A DNA stretch of 64,000 nucleotides from Lachnospiraceae bacterium (GCA_902363835.1 CABJBM010000014.1:103931-167930); one strand, 5' to 3'. Numbered from the stretch's first letter, positions 50,584-61,120 are shown. The notes: a model not told the origin generated them from the sequence alone. Numbers and translations are program-made.

Positions 50584-50970
50584 ATGGCTAAGGGACATAG
50601 AAGCCAGATTAAGAGAGAAAGAAATGCCGTGAAGGACACCAGACCATCAGCAAAGTTATCCTATGCTAGGGTTTCTGTTCAGAAAGCATGCTTCGTATTA
50701 GATGCCATCAGAGGCAAAGACATTATGACAGCACTTGGTATTGTGACTTACAATCCCAGATATGCTTCTACTTTAATAGAGAAGTTATTAAAATCAGCTA
50801 TTGCTAATGCTGAAAATAACAACGGTATGGACCCTGCAAAACTTTATGTAGAGGAATGCTTTGCAAACAAGGGACCGACAATGAAAAGAGTAAAACCGAG
50901 AGCACAGGGCCGCGCTTACAGGATCGAAAAGAGAATGAGCCACATCACCATCGTGCTTAATGAAAGATAA
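50584..50970 (+). CDS. rplV: Ribosomal protein L22
   Basis: 128 residues: [20 protein letters not shown] and the beta-hairpin [20 protein letters not shown] that lines the exit tunnel (macrolide region). AAAGGAGG lies before the ATG. Confidence 0.97.
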   Translation: MAKGHRSQIKRERNAVKDTRPSAKLSYARVSVQKACFVLDAIRGKDIMTALGIVTYNPRYASTLIEKLLKSAIANAENNNGMDPAKLYVEECFANKGPTMKRVKPRAQGRAYRIEKRMSHITIVLNER

Positions 50971-50981
50971 GGAGGCAAATA

Positions 50982-51638
50982 ATGGGACAGAAAGTTAATC
51001 CACACGGCTTAAGAGTCGGTGTTATTAAAGACTGGGACTCAAAATGGTATGCTGAAGCTGATTTCGCAGATAACCTGGTAGAAGATTATGCGATCAGAAA
51101 GTTTATTAAGAAGAGATTATACAGCGCCGGCATTTCTGGTATTGAAATCGAGAGAGCATCTGACCGCGTAAAAATCACGATTCACACAGCGAAACCAGGT
51201 GTGGTGATCGGTAAGGGCGGATCTGAGATTGAAAAATTAAAGGTTGAAGTTCAGAAGCTTACAGATAAAAAGTTATTTGTTGATATTAAGGAAATTAAAA
51301 GACCTGATAAAGATGCTCAGTTAGTAGCTGAATCCATTGCACAGCAGTTAGAGAACCGTGTGTCTTTCCGCCGGGCTATGAAGTCCACCATGGGCCGTTC
51401 CATGAAGTCTGGAATAAAGGGTATTAAGACTGCAGTTGCAGGACGTCTTGGCGGCGCTGATATGGCTCGTACCGAGTTTTACAGCGAAGGAACCATTCCG
51501 TTACAGACACTCAGAGCAGATATTGACTATGGTTTCGCTGAGGCAGATACAACCTTCGGTAAGATCGGCGTAAAGGTATGGATCTACAATGGCGAAATAC
51601 TTCCAACTAAAGGAAACAAGGAAGGGAGCGATAAATAA
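50982..51638 (+). CDS. rpsC: Ribosomal protein S3
   Basis: 218 residues: [20 protein letters not shown], a KH domain with [17 protein letters not shown], and [20 protein letters not shown]. Part of the mRNA entry site. Its stop shares a base with the rplP start, so the two are translationally coupled. Confidence 0.97.
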   Translation: MGQKVNPHGLRVGVIKDWDSKWYAEADFADNLVEDYAIRKFIKKRLYSAGISGIEIERASDRVKITIHTAKPGVVIGKGGSEIEKLKVEVQKLTDKKLFVDIKEIKRPDKDAQLVAESIAQQLENRVSFRRAMKSTMGRSMKSGIKGIKTAVAGRLGGADMARTEFYSEGTIPLQTLRADIDYGFAEADTTFGKIGVKVWIYNGEILPTKGNKEGSDK

Positions 51639-52063
51639 TGTTAATGCCTAAAAGAGTTAAACGTCGTAAACAGTTCCGTGGATCCATGGCTGGTAAAGCG
51701 TTAAGAGGCAATACCATCAGCAACGGTGAATTTGGTTTAGTTTCCACAGAACCATGCTGGATCAAATCTAACCAGATCGAGGCAGCCCGTGTTGCCATGA
51801 CCCGTTATATCAAGCGTGGCGGTAAAGTCTGGATCAAGATTTTCCCGGATAAACCTGTAACAGCAAAGCCAGCAGAAACCCGTATGGGTTCAGGTAAGGG
51901 CGCTCTGGAATACTGGGTAGCAGTAGTAAAACCAGGCCGTGTATTATTTGAGATCGCTGGAGTACCTGAAGAAACAGCACGTGAAGCTTTACGTCTTGCT
52001 ATGCATAAGTTGCCGTGCAAGTGTAAGATTGCTGCTAAAGCAGATTTAGAAGGCGGTGAATGA
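51638..52063 (+). CDS. rplP: Ribosomal protein L16
   Basis: 141 residues starting [15 protein letters not shown], the usual double-Met start of the family; [20 protein letters not shown] is the conserved loop near the A site. Overlaps rpsC by one base and rpmC by four (ATGA). Confidence 0.97.
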   Translation: MLMPKRVKRRKQFRGSMAGKALRGNTISNGEFGLVSTEPCWIKSNQIEAARVAMTRYIKRGGKVWIKIFPDKPVTAKPAETRMGSGKGALEYWVAVVKPGRVLFEIAGVPEETAREALRLAMHKLPCKCKIAAKADLEGGE

Positions 52064-52272
52064 CAGTGAAAATTGATAAGTATGTTGAAGAATTAAAAGG
52101 AAAATCAGCTGCAGAACTGAATGTAGAATTAGTAGCTGCAAAGAAAGAACTTTTCAACTTAAGATTCCAGAATGCGACCAACCAGCTTGACAATACAAGC
52201 AGGATTAAAGAGGTTCGCAAGAACATTGCCAGAATTCAGACTGTTATTACTGAGAAGGCTAAATTGGCTTAA
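52060..52272 (+). CDS. rpmC: Ribosomal protein L29
   Basis: 70 residues, two long helices ([40 protein letters not shown]). It lies next to L23 at the tunnel exit. The ATGA overlap with rplP fixes the start. A 95-base gap with an ACACAC/GTGTGT hairpin follows before rpsQ. Confidence 0.96.
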   Translation: MTVKIDKYVEELKGKSAAELNVELVAAKKELFNLRFQNATNQLDNTSRIKEVRKNIARIQTVITEKAKLA

Positions 52273-52367
52273 GTTGCAGTTTTTTTAAAAAAGCATGACA
52301 CACACGAGCGTGTGTACACTTATAGATTAGGCCGCCAGGGCCAAAACTCGAAAGGAGAATACCGAAC

Positions 52368-52622
52368 GTGGAAAGAAATCTTAGAAAAACCCGTACTGGT
52401 AAGGTTGTGAGCAGCAAGATGGATAAGACCATCGTTGTAGCGATTGAAGACCATGTAGAACATCCTTTATACGGCAAGATCGTAAAAAGAACGTATAAAT
52501 TAAAGGCCCATGATGAGAAAAACGAGTGCAATATGGGCGATACAGTAAAAGTAATGGAAACAAGACCGTTGTCAAAAGACAAGAGATGGAGACTTGTTGA
52601 GATTATCGGAAGAGCGAAATAA
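52368..52622 (+). CDS. rpsQ: Ribosomal protein S17
   Basis: 84 residues from a [43 protein letters not shown] and [17 protein letters not shown] (OB fold). AAAGGAG supports the GTG. Confidence 0.97.
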   Translation: MERNLRKTRTGKVVSSKMDKTIVVAIEDHVEHPLYGKIVKRTYKLKAHDEKNECNMGDTVKVMETRPLSKDKRWRLVEIIGRAK

Positions 52623-52648
52623 TTTATTTCCAGGAAGGAGTAACAGGT

Positions 52649-53017
52649 ATGATTCAGCAGGAAACCAGATTAAGGGTTGCCGACAATACCGGTGCAAAAG
52701 AGCTTCTTTGTATCCGTGTTATGGGCGGCTCTACTAGAAGATATGCTAATATTGGTGATGTTATCGTCGCTACTGTAAAAGATGCAACACCTGGTGGTGT
52801 TGTTAAAAAGGGCGATGTTGTAAAGGCCGTAGTTGTACGTACCGTTAAGGGCGCACGCCGTAAAGACGGTTCTTATATCAAGTTCGATGAGAATGCTGCC
52901 GTAATTATCAAAGATGACAAGACTCCCAAAGGAACTCGTATCTTTGGACCGGTTGCCAGAGAGTTAAGAGAGAAACAGTTCATGAAGATTGTTTCCTTAG
53001 CTCCGGAAGTATTATAA
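52649..53017 (+). CDS. rplN: Ribosomal protein L14
   Basis: 122 residues: [20 protein letters not shown], the [20 protein letters not shown] loop and [20 protein letters not shown]. At the subunit interface. AAGGAG upstream. Confidence 0.97.
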   Translation: MIQQETRLRVADNTGAKELLCIRVMGGSTRRYANIGDVIVATVKDATPGGVVKKGDVVKAVVVRTVKGARRKDGSYIKFDENAAVIIKDDKTPKGTRIFGPVARELREKQFMKIVSLAPEVL

Positions 53018-53031
53018 GGAGGTGTCGGACT

Positions 53032-53337
53032 GTGCATAAAATTAAAAGAGATGACCTGGTAAAGGTTATCGCAGGAAAAGATAAAGACAAACAGGGCAAA
53101 GTTCTTCACGTAGACACGAAGAATAACAGAGTCGTAGTGGAAGGCGTTAACATGATCACAAAGCATGTAAAGCCAGGCCCAGGTAGCCCACAGGGCGGTA
53201 TCGTACAGAAAGAAGCTGCGCTTGATATCTCCAACGTAATGCTTGTTGTTGATGGAAAAGTGACCAGAATTGGTTTTGAAGTAAAAGACGGTAAAAAAGT
53301 CCGTGTTGCCAAGGCAACCGGTAAAGTAATTGACTAA
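53032..53337 (+). CDS. rplX: Ribosomal protein L24
   Basis: 101 residues from a GTG: KRDDLVKVIAGKDKDKQGKV is the KOW motif; GVNMITKHVKPGPGSPQGGI follows. Assembly initiator of the 50S subunit. AAGGAGG precedes the GTG. Confidence 0.97.
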   Translation: MHKIKRDDLVKVIAGKDKDKQGKVLHVDTKNNRVVVEGVNMITKHVKPGPGSPQGGIVQKEAALDISNVMLVVDGKVTRIGFEVKDGKKVRVAKATGKVID

Positions 53338-53358
53338 TTCGGAGAGGAGGAATAAAAA

Positions 53359-53898
53359 TTGGCTAGATTAAAAGAGATATACCAAACAGAGATCGTAGAA
53401 GGTATGATCAAGAAATTTGGATATAAGAATGTCATGGAAGTGCCGAAGTTAAATAAGATTGTCATCAATATGGGTATTGGTGAAGCAAAGGAAAATGCCA
53501 AGATTTTAGACTCTGCAGTAAGAGACTTAGAAATCATCTCCGGTCAGAAGGCAGTCTTAACAAAAGCTAAAAAATCAGTTGCTAACTTCAAGATCAGAGA
53601 AGGCATGCCTATCGGCTGTAAAGTAACTTTACGCGGCAAGAGAATGTATGAATTTGCTGATCGTCTGATCAACCTTGCACTTCCCCGTGTACGTGACTTC
53701 AGAGGTGTAAATCCTAACGCGTTTGACGGGAGAGGAAACTATGCTCTTGGTATCAAGGAACAGCTTATTTTCCCTGAAATTGAGTACGATAAAGTTGACA
53801 AGGTAAGAGGTATGGACGTTATTTTCGTTACTACCGCTAAGACAGATGAAGAAGCCCGTGAACTTTTGACATTATTCAATATGCCATTTGCAAAATAG
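53359..53898 (+). CDS. rplE: Ribosomal protein L5
   Basis: 179 residues from a TTG start with GGAGAGGAGG ahead; the unusual start may lower translation. [40 protein letters not shown] and [20 protein letters not shown] match L5, which binds 5S rRNA. Confidence 0.97.
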   Translation: MARLKEIYQTEIVEGMIKKFGYKNVMEVPKLNKIVINMGIGEAKENAKILDSAVRDLEIISGQKAVLTKAKKSVANFKIREGMPIGCKVTLRGKRMYEFADRLINLALPRVRDFRGVNPNAFDGRGNYALGIKEQLIFPEIEYDKVDKVRGMDVIFVTTAKTDEEARELLTLFNMPFAK

Positions 53899-53913
53899 TA
53901 GGAGGAATAATCC

Positions 53914-54099
53914 ATGGCAAAGACTTCAATGAAGATCAAACAGCAGAAACCTGCAAAATTCTCCTCAAGAGAATACAATCGTTGCAGAATCTGTGGTCGT
54001 CCACATGCTTATTTAAGAAAATACGGAATCTGCAGAATTTGCTTCCGTGAATTAGCATACAAGGGCCAGATCCCAGGCGTTAGAAAAGCAAGCTGGTAA
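53914..54099 (+). CDS. rpsZ: Ribosomal protein S14, zinc-binding type (S14Z)
   Basis: 61 residues with two CxxC pairs (CRICG and CRICF) in [20 protein letters not shown], so this is the short zinc form. Located in the 30S head. Its ATG is 15 bases after the rplE stop, with AGGAGG. Confidence 0.97.
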   Translation: MAKTSMKIKQQKPAKFSSREYNRCRICGRPHAYLRKYGICRICFRELAYKGQIPGVRKASW

Positions 54100-54123
54100 A
54101 ATAAGGAAGGAGGCAATTTCAAA

Positions 54124-54525
54124 ATGACTATGAGCGATCCAATCGCAGATATGCTTACAAGAATCCGTAATGCAAATACTGCAAAACATGATACAGTAGA
54201 TGTACCTTCATCTAAGATGAAATTAGCTATTGCTGATATCCTTGTAAAAGAGGGCTACATTAAGAAATATGATATCGTAGAAGACGGTGCATTTCAGACC
54301 ATCAGGATCACCTTAAAATACGGTAAAGATAAAAATGAGAAAATCATCACAGGTATTAAGAGAATCTCCAAGCCAGGTTTACGTGTATACGCGAACAAGG
54401 AAGAGTTACCCAGAGTACTTGGTGGTTTAGGAACAGCTATCATCTCCACAAACCAGGGCGTTGTTACCGATAAGGAAGCACGCACCGCAGGTATCGGTGG
54501 AGAAGTACTGGCATTTGTTTGGTAA
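54124..54525 (+). CDS. rpsH: Ribosomal protein S8
   Basis: 133 residues: [20 protein letters not shown] and [21 protein letters not shown]8 binds 16S helix 21 and in some bacteria regulates the spc operon. Two ATGs (54124 and 54130) are possible; the first has better spacing from AAGGAGG. Confidence 0.97.
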   Translation: MTMSDPIADMLTRIRNANTAKHDTVDVPSSKMKLAIADILVKEGYIKKYDIVEDGAFQTIRITLKYGKDKNEKIITGIKRISKPGLRVYANKEELPRVLGGLGTAIISTNQGVVTDKEARTAGIGGEVLAFVW

Positions 54526-54592
54526 TTAACAGAAGCATCTGAAAACAGAAGAAGCGCAGAGCTTCTTCCGAAAATTTAAGGAGGTAAACGGC

Positions 54593-55135
54593 ATGTCACG
54601 TATAGGAAGAATGCCTATCGCGGTTCCGGCAGGCGTAACTGTTGCAATCGCAGAAAATAATAAAGTGACTATAAATGGTCCTAAGGGAACTCTTGAAAGA
54701 GTGTTGCCATCTGAGATGACAATCAAAGAAGAAGATGGTCATATCGTTGTTACAAGACCGAACGATTTAAAGAAGATGAAATCCTTACACGGTCTGACAA
54801 GAACATTAGTGAACAATATGGTTGTTGGTGTTACTGACGGTTATCAGAAGAAACTGGAAATCAATGGTGTTGGTTACAGAGCACAGAAGCAGGGCAAGAA
54901 GCTGGTTCTTTCTCTTGGCTATTCCCATCCGGTAGAGATGGAAGATCCGGAAGGCATCGAATCTACCATGGAAGGACAGAACGTCATCATTATTAAAGGT
55001 ATCGATAAAGAAAAAGTTGGCCAGTACGCTGCTGAAATCAGAGATAAGAGAAGACCTGAGCCGTATAAGGGCAAGGGTATCAAGTATGCTGACGAAGTGA
55101 TCAGACGTAAAGTTGGTAAGACTGGTAAGAAATAA
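54593..55135 (+). CDS. rplF: Ribosomal protein L6
   Basis: 180 residues: [40 protein letters not shown] and the C-terminal [20 protein letters not shown]. Located near the factor-binding site. AAGGAGG upstream. Confidence 0.97.
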   Translation: MSRIGRMPIAVPAGVTVAIAENNKVTINGPKGTLERVLPSEMTIKEEDGHIVVTRPNDLKKMKSLHGLTRTLVNNMVVGVTDGYQKKLEINGVGYRAQKQGKKLVLSLGYSHPVEMEDPEGIESTMEGQNVIIIKGIDKEKVGQYAAEIRDKRRPEPYKGKGIKYADEVIRRKVGKTGKK

Positions 55136-55152
55136 TTAAGGAGAGTGTAAAG

Positions 55153-55521
55153 ATGGTTAGCAAACAGTCAAGAAGCGAAGTTCGCGTTAAAAAACACAAC
55201 AGATTACGTAACCGTTTTGCAGGCACTGCAGAAAGACCGCGTTTAGCTGTGTTTAGAAGCAATAATCATATGTATGCTCAAATTATTGACGATACAGTTG
55301 GTAAGACTTTAGTCGCTGCTTCTACAGTAGAAAAAGAAGTAAAGGCAGAATTAGAGAAAACTAACGACGTTGATGCTGCAGCATATGTAGGTACCGTAGT
55401 TGCAAAGAGAGCTCTTGAAAAGGGCATTAAGGAAGTTGTCTTTGACAGAGGCGGATTTATATATCAGGGTAAGGTTCAGGCATTAGCAGACGCAGCCAGA
55501 GAAGCTGGTCTGGAATTCTAA
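55153..55521 (+). CDS. rplR: Ribosomal protein L18
   Basis: 122 residues: [20 protein letters not shown] and [17 protein letters not shown]. Binds 5S rRNA with L5. AAGGAGAG upstream. Confidence 0.97.
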   Translation: MVSKQSRSEVRVKKHNRLRNRFAGTAERPRLAVFRSNNHMYAQIIDDTVGKTLVAASTVEKEVKAELEKTNDVDAAAYVGTVVAKRALEKGIKEVVFDRGGFIYQGKVQALADAAREAGLEF

Positions 55522-55541
55522 GTAGAGAGGAGAATGACAGC

Positions 55542-56051
55542 GTGAAACGTACAATTTTTGATGCAAATCAGTTAGAGTTAAACGACAGGGTAGTTGCTAT
55601 CAAGCGCGTATCTAAAACCGTTAAAGGTGGACGTACCATGAGATTCTCTGCTTTAGTAGTCGTAGGTGATGGCAACGGCCATGTAGGTGCTGGTCTTGGC
55701 AAAGCCGGTGAAGTTCCAGAAGCAATCCGTAAAGGAAAAGAGGCTGCAGTTAAGAACATGGTTGCAGTTCCGATTGATGAGAACAGCAGCATTCCCCATG
55801 ACCTGATCGGCAAATTCGGAAGTGCATCCGTACTTCTTAAGAGAGCTAACGAAGGTACAGGAGTTATTGCAGGAGGTCCTGCCCGTGCGGTTTTAGAGCT
55901 TGCAGGTGTTAAGAATATTCATTCTAAATCCTTAGGTTCCAATAATAAGACCAACGTAGTTTTAGCTACAATCGAGGGATTAACCCGGTTAAAAACTCCT
56001 GAGGAAGTTGCAAAGCTTCGCGGTAAATCTGTAGAAGAGATTTTAGGCTAA
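55542..56051 (+). CDS. rpsE: Ribosomal protein S5
   Basis: 169 residues from a [43 protein letters not shown] and [20 protein letters not shown]. Shapes decoding accuracy together with S4. AGAGGAG upstream. Confidence 0.97.
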   Translation: MKRTIFDANQLELNDRVVAIKRVSKTVKGGRTMRFSALVVVGDGNGHVGAGLGKAGEVPEAIRKGKEAAVKNMVAVPIDENSSIPHDLIGKFGSASVLLKRANEGTGVIAGGPARAVLELAGVKNIHSKSLGSNNKTNVVLATIEGLTRLKTPEEVAKLRGKSVEEILG

Positions 56052-56064
56052 GGAGGATAGGAAG

Positions 56065-56247
56065 ATGGCAGATAAATTAAAAATCACATTGGTGAAATCC
56101 CCGATCGGCGCAGTTCCGAAGCACAAAGCAACCGTTGAAGCATTAGGCTTAAGGAAGCTTCAAAAGACAGTTGAGATGCCGGACAATGACGCGGTCAGAG
56201 GTATGATCGCCAGCGTGCGTCATTTAGTAAAAGTTGAAGAGATTTAA
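56065..56247 (+). CDS. rpmD: Ribosomal protein L30
   Basis: 60 residues: [20 protein letters not shown] and [27 protein letters not shown] upstream; short gaps to both neighbours. Confidence 0.96.
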   Translation: MADKLKITLVKSPIGAVPKHKATVEALGLRKLQKTVEMPDNDAVRGMIASVRHLVKVEEI

Positions 56248-56273
56248 GAGAATACAGTAAGGAGGTGCAAGCG

Positions 56274-56714
56274 ATGGATTTATCAAATTTACAGCCTGCG
56301 TTAGGTTCCAAACACAGCGACAACTTCAGAAGAGGCCGCGGACATGGTTCAGGAAACGGCAAGACAGCAGGTAAGGGTCATAAGGGACAGAAGGCACGTT
56401 CCGGTGCTACCAGACCAGGTTTTGAAGGCGGCCAGATGCCTTTATACAGACGTATTCCTAAGAGAGGCTTTACAAATAGAAATACTAAAACCATTATCGG
56501 TATCAATGTAAGTGCATTAGAGGCATTCGAAAACGATACGGTTGTTACTGTTGAAACTTTAATAGAGAGCGGTATTGTTAAGAATCCGCGTGACGGTGTT
56601 AAGATCCTTGGAAATGGAGAATTAACCAAAAAGCTTACAGTAAAGGTAGATGCTTTCAGCGAAGGCGCAAAAACCAAAATCGAGGCTTTAGGTGGAACCT
56701 GCGAGGTGATCTAA
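56274..56714 (+). CDS. rplO: Ribosomal protein L15
   Basis: 146 residues: [20 protein letters not shown], the glycine-rich [20 protein letters not shown] and [25 protein letters not shown] is eight bases before the ATG at 56274, which is therefore preferred to the GTG at 56265. Confidence 0.97.
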   Translation: MDLSNLQPALGSKHSDNFRRGRGHGSGNGKTAGKGHKGQKARSGATRPGFEGGQMPLYRRIPKRGFTNRNTKTIIGINVSALEAFENDTVVTVETLIESGIVKNPRDGVKILGNGELTKKLTVKVDAFSEGAKTKIEALGGTCEVI

Positions 56715-56715
56715 T

Positions 56716-58038
56716 ATGTTAAAAACACTCCGTAATGCATTCAAGATCAAGGACTTAAGAAAGAAACTCATCTTCACGTTCATGATGCTGGTGGTTACCA
56801 GAATCGGCTCCCAATTGCCGATTCCAGGAGTTGAAACAAGCTTTTTTAAAGATTTTTTTGCTCAGCAGAACAACGATGCGTTTGGATTTTTTAACGCAAT
56901 GACAGGTAGCTCCTTTACCAATATGTCCGTATTCGCCCTGAGCATTACCCCTTACATTACATCTTCTATCATCATGCAGCTTTTGACCATAGCGATTCCA
57001 AAGCTTGAGGAAATGCAGCGTGACGGTGAAGACGGAAGAAAAAAGATTGCAGAATACACCCGTTACGTAACAGTTGGTCTGGCTTTGATCGAGTCCGTCG
57101 CCATGGCGGTCGGATTCGGGGGCCAGGGTCTGTTAAGAGAATTTAATGCATTAAGTATTATCATCGCTGTTGCAACCATGACAGCAGGAAGTGCTCTTCT
57201 GATGTGGATCGGTGAGCGGATTACGGAAAAGGGCGTTGGAAATGGTATTTCCATTGTCCTGTCATTTAACATTATTTCCAGCTTTCCGTCTGACGCGTCA
57301 ACCTTATATACCAGATTTATGTCTGGAAAATCGGTTGCCGTAGCAGCAGTTGCAGCCATTGCTATCATCGCTGTTATTGTGGCAATAGTCATATTTGTTG
57401 TTATCCTTCAGAATGGTGAGAGAAGGATTCCAGTACAGTATTCCAAAAAGATGCAGGGACGGAAGATGGTCGGCGGCCAAGCCACCAACATTCCGTTAAA
57501 GGTGAATACAGCCGGTGTTATCCCGGTTATCTTCGCTTCCTCTATTATGTCGTTCCCGGTAGTAATCTCCCAGTTTTTTGGGGCTAAGATCAATTACAAC
57601 GGCATTGGAGGCCACATTTTATCTGCACTGAATTCTTCCAGCTGGTTCAAACCGGAAAGACCGTTATATACCATTGGTCTTCTTGTCTACGTGGCTCTTA
57701 TCATCGTGTTCGCTTATTTCTATACATCAATTACGTTTAACCCGCTTGAAGTTGCGAATAACATGAAAAAGTCCGGCGGCTTTATCCCGGGCATCCGTCC
57801 AGGAAAGCCAACCAGTGATTACCTCAATTCTATTTTGAATTATATCGTATTTATAGGCGCATGCGGCTTGACGATTATATGTATCATTCCCATTATGGTC
57901 TCCGGTTTATTTAATGTAAGCCGTTTATCATTCGGAGGTACATCCTTGATCATCATCGTCAGCGTAGTCTTAGAAACGTTAAAGGCGATTGAATCTCAGA
58001 TGCTTGTGCGCTATTATAAAGGCTTTTTAAACGATTAG
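56716..58038 (+). CDS. secY: Preprotein translocase channel subunit SecY
   Basis: 440 residues with ten membrane helices. RIGSQLPIPGVETSFFKDFF begins the plug region; GIRPGKPTSDYLNSILNYIV is the conserved cytoplasmic loop between helices 8 and 9 that takes part in SecA and ribosome binding. The gene is one base after the rplO stop. The hairpin at 58047 follows its stop. Confidence 0.97.
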   Translation: MLKTLRNAFKIKDLRKKLIFTFMMLVVTRIGSQLPIPGVETSFFKDFFAQQNNDAFGFFNAMTGSSFTNMSVFALSITPYITSSIIMQLLTIAIPKLEEMQRDGEDGRKKIAEYTRYVTVGLALIESVAMAVGFGGQGLLREFNALSIIIAVATMTAGSALLMWIGERITEKGVGNGISIVLSFNIISSFPSDASTLYTRFMSGKSVAVAAVAAIAIIAVIVAIVIFVVILQNGERRIPVQYSKKMQGRKMVGGQATNIPLKVNTAGVIPVIFASSIMSFPVVISQFFGAKINYNGIGGHILSALNSSSWFKPERPLYTIGLLVYVALIIVFAYFYTSITFNPLEVANNMKKSGGFIPGIRPGKPTSDYLNSILNYIVFIGACGLTIICIIPIMVSGLFNVSRLSFGGTSLIIIVSVVLETLKAIESQMLVRYYKGFLND

Positions 58039-58046
58039 AGGACAAA

Positions 58047-58079
58047 CCAAGAGAAACACGCGCGGCGTGTTTTTCTTGG
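58047..58079 (+). terminator. Hairpin between secY and adk
   Basis: CCAAGAGAAACACGC (58047-58061) pairs with GCGTGTTTTTCTTGG (58065-58079), one G-U, over a three-base loop; AATTTG follows. A weak U-tract suggests partial termination or mRNA processing. The following 137 bases up to adk show no other clear element. Confidence 0.5.
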
Positions 58080-58216
58080 AATTTGTGTTATTTACGCGGG
58101 CAACGAGCCGGGTGAACATACTTGAATGTCCATTGGGCGACTGCCGCGATAATGAGAAGAAGTATATTAAGCGTATTTCTTATCATTGACCTTATGATCA
58201 AAGGGAGGAACTGTCT

Positions 58217-58861
58217 ATGAAGATTATCATGTTAGGTGCTCCTGGTGCCGGCAAAGGTACCCAGGCAAAAAAGATTGCTGAAAAGTATCAGATTCCCCAT
58301 ATTTCTACTGGAGATATTTTTCGCTCCAATATTAAGGAAGGGACAGAGTTAGGCAGGAAGGCAAAGGAATACATGGATCAGGGTGCTCTTGTGCCGGATG
58401 AATTGACCATTGGAATGCTCATGGATCGCATTCAGAAAGATGACTGTGAAAACGGATACGTACTGGATGGTTTCCCAAGAACCATTCCTCAGGCAGAAAG
58501 TCTTAAAAAGGCGCTTTCCGAGGCGGGACAGAAAATTGACTTTGCCATTAATGTGGATGTACCGGATGAAAAGATCATAGACAGAATGGCAGGCCGCCGT
58601 GCCTGCATTGCTTGCGGAGCTACATACCACATTGTGTATAATCCCAGCAAGGTTCCCGATATATGTGATGTATGCGGGGCAGGCCTTGTTCTGCGGGATG
58701 ATGATAAACCGGAAACCGTTAAAAAGCGTTTGTCGGTATACCACGATCAGACAAAACCTCTGATCGATTATTATAAGGAAGCAGGTGTGCTGGTGAATAT
58801 TGATGGAACGCAGGAATTAAACAAGGTGTTCGCGGACATCGCTGACCTTTTAGGAGCATAG
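58217..58861 (+). CDS. adk: Adenylate kinase, zinc-binding LID type
   Basis: 214 residues. P-loop [12 protein letters not shown]-binding [26 protein letters not shown], and a LID with CIACGATYH and CDVCG (four Cys, zinc). Converts AMP and ATP to two ADP. AAGGGAGGAA precedes the ATG; map follows three bases after the stop. Confidence 0.97.
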   Translation: MKIIMLGAPGAGKGTQAKKIAEKYQIPHISTGDIFRSNIKEGTELGRKAKEYMDQGALVPDELTIGMLMDRIQKDDCENGYVLDGFPRTIPQAESLKKALSEAGQKIDFAINVDVPDEKIIDRMAGRRACIACGATYHIVYNPSKVPDICDVCGAGLVLRDDDKPETVKKRLSVYHDQTKPLIDYYKEAGVLVNIDGTQELNKVFADIADLLGA

Positions 58862-58864
58862 TTT

Positions 58865-59629
58865 ATGTCAGTTACGATCAAATCTGCAAGAGAGATAGAA
58901 CTTATGAGAGAGGCGGGAAAGATTCTTTGTAAAACTCACGAGGAGCTTTCAAAAGCCTTGAAACCGGGAATGACAACCTGGGATATTGATCATCTGGGAG
59001 AAGAAATCATAAGGAGCTACGGCTGTACGCCCTCTTTCCTTAATTATAACGGTTATCCTGCCTCCATCTGTGTTTCCGTAAACGATGAAGTGGTTCATGG
59101 GATTCCAAGCAAGAGGCGTGTTTTAATGGAGGGCGATATTGTAAGCCTGGATGCCGGAGTTATTTACAAAGGGTATCATTCCGATGCGGCAAGGACTTAC
59201 GGGATCGGGGAGATTACTCCTTTCGCAGGACAGCTCATAGAAGTGACAAGACAATGTTTCTTTGAAGGGATTAAATTTGCAAAATCTGGCAATCATCTGA
59301 ATGATATATCTGCTGCAATCCAGAACTATGCGGAAAAATTTGGTTTTGGGGTTGTCCGGGATTTAGTAGGCCATGGAATCGGCTCTCGCCTGCATGAGGA
59401 GCCTGAAGTACCGAACTTTGCACAGAAGAGACGGGGAATCAAATTAAAGCCGGGAATGACTCTGGCCATCGAACCCATGATCAATGGGGGGACGCCGGAG
59501 GTGGTATGGCTTGATGATGATTGGACCGTGGTAACAGAGGATGGAGCCCTTTCCGCTCATTACGAAAATACCGTATTGATCACGGAGGGTGAACCGGAGA
59601 TTCTTTCTCTGGTTTCCCATGTCAGCTGA
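58865..59629 (+). CDS. map: Methionine aminopeptidase, type I
   Basis: 254 residues. Metal ligands are visible in SLDAGVIYKGYHSDAARTYG (two Asp), VGHGIGSRLHEEPEVPNFAQ (His), AIEPMI (Glu) and the final Glu in ILITEGEPE-like VLITEGEPEILS; His in CVSVNDEVVHGIP is the substrate contact. It removes the start Met from new proteins. No SH3-like zinc extension at the N-terminus. Confidence 0.96.
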   Translation: MSVTIKSAREIELMREAGKILCKTHEELSKALKPGMTTWDIDHLGEEIIRSYGCTPSFLNYNGYPASICVSVNDEVVHGIPSKRRVLMEGDIVSLDAGVIYKGYHSDAARTYGIGEITPFAGQLIEVTRQCFFEGIKFAKSGNHLNDISAAIQNYAEKFGFGVVRDLVGHGIGSRLHEEPEVPNFAQKRRGIKLKPGMTLAIEPMINGGTPEVVWLDDDWTVVTEDGALSAHYENTVLITEGEPEILSLVSHVS

Positions 59630-59639
59630 GGAAGTGTCC

Positions 59640-59921
59640 ATGAAATTAGGTACCGGAGCATTTGTTAAATCAGTGGCAGGGCACGATAAAGGCGGTTATT
59701 TCTTCATATTACGGGAGGAAGAGGAATATATATATCTGGTGGACGGAAAATACAAGCGTCTGGACTGCCCGAAGAAGAAAAAGAAAAAGCATGTGGAAGC
59801 CCTTTTATGGGAGAAACATTCACCTGGAGTGAAAATCAGGGAAAATAAATCAGTCACCGATGAAGAGATCAAACATTTCATCAGATGTTTCAAAAGAGAA
59901 GAACAGGTTGTTAGGAGGTAA
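59640..59921 (+). CDS. KOW-domain RNA-binding protein (L14e/L6e/L27e-like)
   Basis: 93 residues from the ATG at 59640 (GAGGAAG upstream). [20 protein letters not shown] is a KOW-type SH3 barrel, followed by a run of Lys (PKKKKKKH). A gene of this kind between map and infA is typical of clostridia. It probably binds rRNA or ribosomes, but its role is unproven. An in-frame earlier ATG at 59589 overlaps map and is less likely. Confidence 0.8.
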   Translation: MKLGTGAFVKSVAGHDKGGYFFILREEEEYIYLVDGKYKRLDCPKKKKKKHVEALLWEKHSPGVKIRENKSVTDEEIKHFIRCFKREEQVVRR

Positions 59922-59926
59922 GATTT

Positions 59927-60145
59927 ATGTCAAAAGCAGATGTTATTGAAATTGAAGGAACCGTTGTGGAGAAGTTACCCAATGCCATGTTTCTGGTACA
60001 GCTGGAGAATGGCCATCAGGTACTGGCTCACATCAGCGGAAAACTTCGCATGAACTACATTCGTATTTTACCAGGAGATAAAGTGACCATTGAGATGTCC
60101 CCCTATGATTTAAGCAAGGGCAGGATCATCTGGAGAGACAAATAA
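59927..60145 (+). CDS. infA: Translation initiation factor IF-1
   Basis: 72 residues, one S1/OB fold: [60 protein letters not shown]. Starts five bases after the KOW gene with TTAGGAGG overlapping it. Confidence 0.97.
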   Translation: MSKADVIEIEGTVVEKLPNAMFLVQLENGHQVLAHISGKLRMNYIRILPGDKVTIEMSPYDLSKGRIIWRDK

Positions 60146-60227
60146 GGCTCTGTTCTGTGAATAGCTGCCTGTTTCTCAGGCGCGACACGCCAGGGTAAAG
60201 GGTTAATAAATATATAGGAAAAAGTGC
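60146..60227. other. Short gap between infA and the rpmJ promoter
   Basis: No gene and no clear terminator; a weak CAGGCGCGACACGCCAGGG stem-like stretch is present. Readthrough from infA is likely. Confidence 0.4.
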
Positions 60228-60256
60228 TTGCATTTTAAAATAAACAGTGTTATAAT
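60228..60256 (+). promoter_or_regulatory. Internal promoter for rpmJ-rpsM-rpsK-rpsD-rpoA-rplQ
   Basis: TTGCAT-N17-TATAAT within AAAAAGTGCTTGCATTTT, the same upstream block as the S10 promoter at 46757. It would give the alpha operon its own start. Confidence 0.8.
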
Positions 60257-60490
60257 GCTATAGCGACTTTGTTGAAATACTGGGTGTATTATGCCCTTAC
60301 GGGCAGCACTGGTTTTACGATAAAACACACTGCATGTATACTCAGAAGGCTCTTTGCAAGGGGAGACTCCATCGCCGCTGGGCTGGTGACAGACTCAGCC
60401 GAGTGTCGGGGAGCGCTTTCGCACGGAAGCGTCTATGGACGACGCTAAGTGCTCAATGCCAAAGGGCGCATAACGGAAAGGAGAATTGCT
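60257..60490 (+). promoter_or_regulatory. Structured leader of the alpha operon
   Basis: About 230 bases with several stems: TGCCC-TTAC-GGGCA (60292-60305), GGCTGGTGACAGACTCAGCC (60380-60400) and AGCGCTTTCGCACGGAAGCGT (60412-60433). The position is that of the S4-type autoregulatory leader; the similar length to the S10 leader is notable. Confidence 0.5.
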
Positions 60491-60604
60491 GTGAAGGTTA
60501 GATCATCAGTCAAACCGATTTGCGAAAAATGCAAAATCATCAAGAGAAAAGGCAGTATCAGAGTAATCTGTGAAAATCCTAAGCATAAGCAGAGACAAGG
60601 TTAA
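60491..60604 (+). CDS. rpmJ: Ribosomal protein L36
   Basis: 37 residues from a GTG (AAGGAG 11 bases upstream): [20 protein letters not shown] and [13 protein letters not shown]. Three Cys and one His (C-x2-C, then C and H) show the zinc-binding form. It is short but the full family length. rpsM follows after 26 bases. Confidence 0.96.
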   Translation: MKVRSSVKPICEKCKIIKRKGSIRVICENPKHKQRQG

Positions 60605-60630
60605 AAAAATAATGGAGGTGTAATACACAA

Positions 60631-60999
60631 ATGGCTCGTATTTCAGGTGTTGATTTACCAAGAGAAAAACGTGTTGAGATCGGCTTGACTTATATCTACG
60701 GTATCGGTAGAACAAGTTCAAACCGCATCCTGACAGAGGCTGGCGTTAGTCCTGACACTCGTGTTAAGGATTTAACAGACGACGAAGTAAAGAGAATTTC
60801 ATCAGTGATTGTTGATTCTCAGATTGTTGAAGGTGATTTACGTAGAGAAATCGCTATGAACATCAAGAGACTTCAGGAAATCGGATGCTATCGCGGAATC
60901 CGTCATAGAAAGAGCCTGCCTGTTCGTGGTCAGAAAACAAAGACCAACGCAAGAACTCGTAAGGGTCCGAGAAAGACTGTAGCAAACAAGAAGAAATAA
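60631..60999 (+). CDS. rpsM: Ribosomal protein S13
   Basis: 122 residues: [40 protein letters not shown] and [20 protein letters not shown]. The C-terminal tail reaches the P-site tRNA. A hairpin (AAGATACTC/GAGTATCTT, 60998-61028) without U-tract follows in a 121-base gap before rpsK. Confidence 0.97.
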   Translation: MARISGVDLPREKRVEIGLTYIYGIGRTSSNRILTEAGVSPDTRVKDLTDDEVKRISSVIVDSQIVEGDLRREIAMNIKRLQEIGCYRGIRHRKSLPVRGQKTKTNARTRKGPRKTVANKKK

Positions 61000-61120
61000 G
61001 ATACTCTGAACGGAGTGAGGAGTATCTTCGTAATCAATTAACAGCGAATCACGTTACATGTTTTAAAAACAGGAATAACAGGATTCAGATGCAAGTAAAA
61101 AGAAAGTAGGTTAGTTTAAA

